7,878 bases of DNA, taken from assembly GCA_018970625.1 (NCBI GenBank), contig JAGWVZ010000152.1, forward strand, positions 1 through 7,878, in the 5' to 3' direction. Positions 6,294 through 7,878 of this stretch are shown here, in pieces. This DNA comes from Myxococcales bacterium (GTDB taxonomy: Bacteria > Myxococcota > Bradymonadia > REDH01). Numbering within the stretch: position 1 is the first letter of the stretch; every line of letters begins with the position of its first letter. Below the pieces are notes generated by a model, which made no database searches, was not told the origin of the DNA, and saw only the letters and a program-made list of their open reading frames with translations. The position numbers were made by a program, and so were the translations under genes.

Positions 6294-7878
6294 CTGCCGG
6301 CTCGATGGTGACGTCGGTGCCCGTAACGGCGCTGAAGTCCATGTTGAGCTGCCAGGGCGTATTGCTCAGGTAGTCGGGCATGAACGACGAGTAGTTGGGG
6401 TCGGTGCTGTGGTGTACCTGACCGCCGGGCAGCTGGATGCTGCACTGGGCGCCTGCGGGGAGCATGTCGCAGACGAAGCGCATGGAAGCACCCGAGCGGT
6501 GGCTGTAATCGCGCTCGCGGGCGTTGCTGATGTTGGCGACGTCGACGGTGAAGAGGCCGCCGTCGTTGGCGAAGGGTCCGACGTTATAGGCGCCGACGCC
6601 AAAGGTGTCGAAGAGGTCTGCGCGCAGGGTGACCGTGTGCATGCGGCCCCAGCGCCAGTTGTTGGCGTCTGCACCGAACTCTTCGGCGAGCCAGGCGCCC
6701 GACGTGTTGACGGCGGTGAGCGCCATGTCGGCTGCCGTCTCGACGACGTCTGCGGTAGATGCGTCGTCCCAGTAGGCGTCGGGAGCGTTCAGGCGGGGGT
6801 CGCCGCTGAGCACCATGGCCATGTGTCGGTAGCCGGGGAATCCGGCCCATGCGTCGGACTCGTCGTCGTAGGTGGCAAAGCGCAGGTCGTTGAAGACGGT
6901 GTGGAAGGCGGTACAGCCAATCGACGCTGCGGCGACAGCCGGGTCGGGGTCAACGTCGCCGTTGCGGTCGCTGGTGGCGAGGCCGGTGGGGCAGGAGCCG
7001 TCCCAGTCGGCGAGCGCGTCAATGAGCGCCTGGCCTTCCGGTGTGACACCTTCGCCAAGGCTGCCGAGCAGCTCGTTGAGGCCGTCGAGGGTGCTGGTGG
7101 CGAGGATGGTGGTGACGTCGCCCTGAATGCGGTGCATGTCGGCGACATCGAGGGTCTCTTCGGCCTGAAGCAGGTCGATGATGCGCTCTTGTCGGTAGCC
7201 TTCGGCGACCGAGAACTGCACGGGCGGGTAACCGTCGTTGGTGGGGTCACCGTCGGCGAGCGCGCCGGTCATGTCGTTATTGGCGGTGGCGATGACGCCG
7301 GCCGCGGGGTTGAAGGCCTGCGGCAGCTCGTCAATCGGCCAGAACTCTTCCCACTCGGCTGAGCCGTCGCCGGGCACGGGCGCCCAGTTGGGGAGCTCGG
7401 CGCTGGCCCAGGTGCGGTAGGGCACGCGGTTGTAGGGGAACCAGCCGATGCTGCCGGCGGTGTCTGCGAGTACCCAGTTCTGGCCGAGGGTTGCAGACTG
7501 TGAGAGCACCTCGCGGCCCTCTTCGACGGTGGCCGCCTGAGCGAGTCCGAAGAGTACGTTGATGTCGGCGCCGATGTCCTGCGCGGCCCAGCGGAGGGTG
7601 ACGGCGGTGCCGGCTTCTTCGTCAATAGACAGAACGGGGCCGTGGTGAGGCACAAAAATCAGCTCGCGAGTGGCTGTGGTGCCATCGGCAAGCTCAAAGG
7701 TGTGCTCGCGTACCGTAAATGGGACTTCTTCACCGTTGAAGATGACGGCGTCGCGGGCCTCGTTGAGCGTCTCGACGTAGACCTCGGTGAGGTCGAGGTA
7801 CGAGGCGGTGGCGCCCCAGGCGAGGTTCTGGTTCTGCCCGAGCACGACCCAGGGCAGGCCGGCAAAGGTGACGCCGAA
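6289..7878 (-). CDS. Penicillin acylase family protein (Ntn-hydrolase), 5' part outside window
   Basis: The visible 529 residues are the beta-chain region of a penicillin acylase/amidase family enzyme. Such enzymes are exported, self-cleaving hydrolases that split amide bonds of acylated compounds (penicillins, acyl-homoserine lactones, cyclic lipopeptides). The frame runs off the right edge, so the signal peptide, alpha chain and the nucleophile at the beta-chain start (usually Ser followed by Asn) are not visible. Landmarks, counted from the window edge, are FAGLPWVVLGQNQNLAWGAT at 5-24 (family form PGXPXXXXGHNXXXAWG, here Gln15 instead of the usual His), IATANND at 196-202 with the Asn expected in the oxyanion hole, FNDGY-like TNDGYPP at 213-219, NWRWGRMH at 407-414, and the C-terminal LPGGQ at 483-487. 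The NND-DGDP-NDGY stretch fits the aculeacin/AHL-acylase-like branch better than classical penicillin G acylase, but substrate cannot be read from this. It ends at TAA, convergent with the lipase gene. Confidence 0.92.
   Translation of the reverse strand, partial: FGVTFAGLPWVVLGQNQNLAWGATASYLDLTEVYVETLNEARDAVIFNGEEVPFTVREHTFELADGTTATRELIFVPHHGPVLSIDEEAGTAVTLRWAAQDIGADINVLFGLAQAATVEEGREVLSQSATLGQNWVLADTAGSIGWFPYNRVPYRTWASAELPNWAPVPGDGSAEWEEFWPIDELPQAFNPAAGVIATANNDMTGALADGDPTNDGYPPVQFSVAEGYRQERIIDLLQAEETLDVADMHRIQGDVTTILATSTLDGLNELLGSLGEGVTPEGQALIDALADWDGSCPTGLATSDRNGDVDPDPAVAAASIGCTAFHTVFNDLRFATYDDESDAWAGFPGYRHMAMVLSGDPRLNAPDAYWDDASTADVVETAADMALTAVNTSGAWLAEEFGADANNWRWGRMHTVTLRADLFDTFGVGAYNVGPFANDGGLFTVDVANISNARERDYSHRSGASMRFVCDMLPAGAQCSIQLPGGQVHHSTDPNYSSFMPDYLSNTPWQLNMDFSAVTGTDVTIEPAE

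Noticed and set aside
6280..7362. A 360-codon plus-strand frame.
   Set aside because: It is antisense to the acylase gene, its product is a Val/Gly-rich low-complexity chain, and the opposite strand has clear family motifs along its whole length.

Overview
The window reads as a chromosomal stretch from a GC-rich, Gram-negative bacterium, most likely a Myxococcota or Bradymonadia-type 'deltaproteobacterium'. This is inferred from protein style, not from a marker gene. The supporting traits are acidic, modular lipoproteins built from pre-peptidase C-terminal (PPC)-like beta domains and CX5CX5CXnC cysteine motifs, a DDDCDG 'MopE-type' motif, and a secreted penicillin-acylase family enzyme.

Layout from left to right. 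(1) Positions 1-693, plus strand: the 3' three quarters of a tryptophan 2,3-dioxygenase gene (kynA). (2) 702-721: a perfect inverted repeat in the short convergent gap. (3) 749-994, minus strand: rpsU (bS21) with a TTG start, preceded by a 219-base leader or promoter region. (4) 1214-3337, minus strand: a 707-residue lipoprotein with three PPC-like domains and many cysteine modules. (5) 3338-3867: a divergent intergenic zone. It holds a nested, co-centred inverted repeat (3395-3446) and a small minus-strand reading frame (3548-3784) with a MopE-type motif, possibly a gene remnant. (6) 3868-6147, plus strand: a 759-residue lipoprotein with an alpha/beta-hydrolase domain, resembling VolA/Pla-1-type extracellular lipases. 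(7) 6222-6293: hairpins in the convergent gap. (8) 6289-7878, minus strand: the 3' part of a penicillin acylase (Ntn-hydrolase) family gene running off the right edge.

The left part is housekeeping (tryptophan catabolism, ribosome). The rest encodes exported or predicted exported proteins: two divergent lipoproteins that share the same four-cysteine motif, and an acylase convergent with the lipase. No operon joins them, because neighbouring genes are convergent or divergent except for the minus-strand run 3548-3784, 1214-3337 and rpsU. A shared role in surface digestion of lipids or acylated compounds is possible but is inference only.

I found no mobile element, CRISPR array, tRNA or rRNA, and no clear new multi-gene system. 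The best leads are the strict cysteine geometry of the large lipoprotein, the nested hairpin and gene remnant between the two lipoproteins, and the AT-richer codon use of the lipase block.
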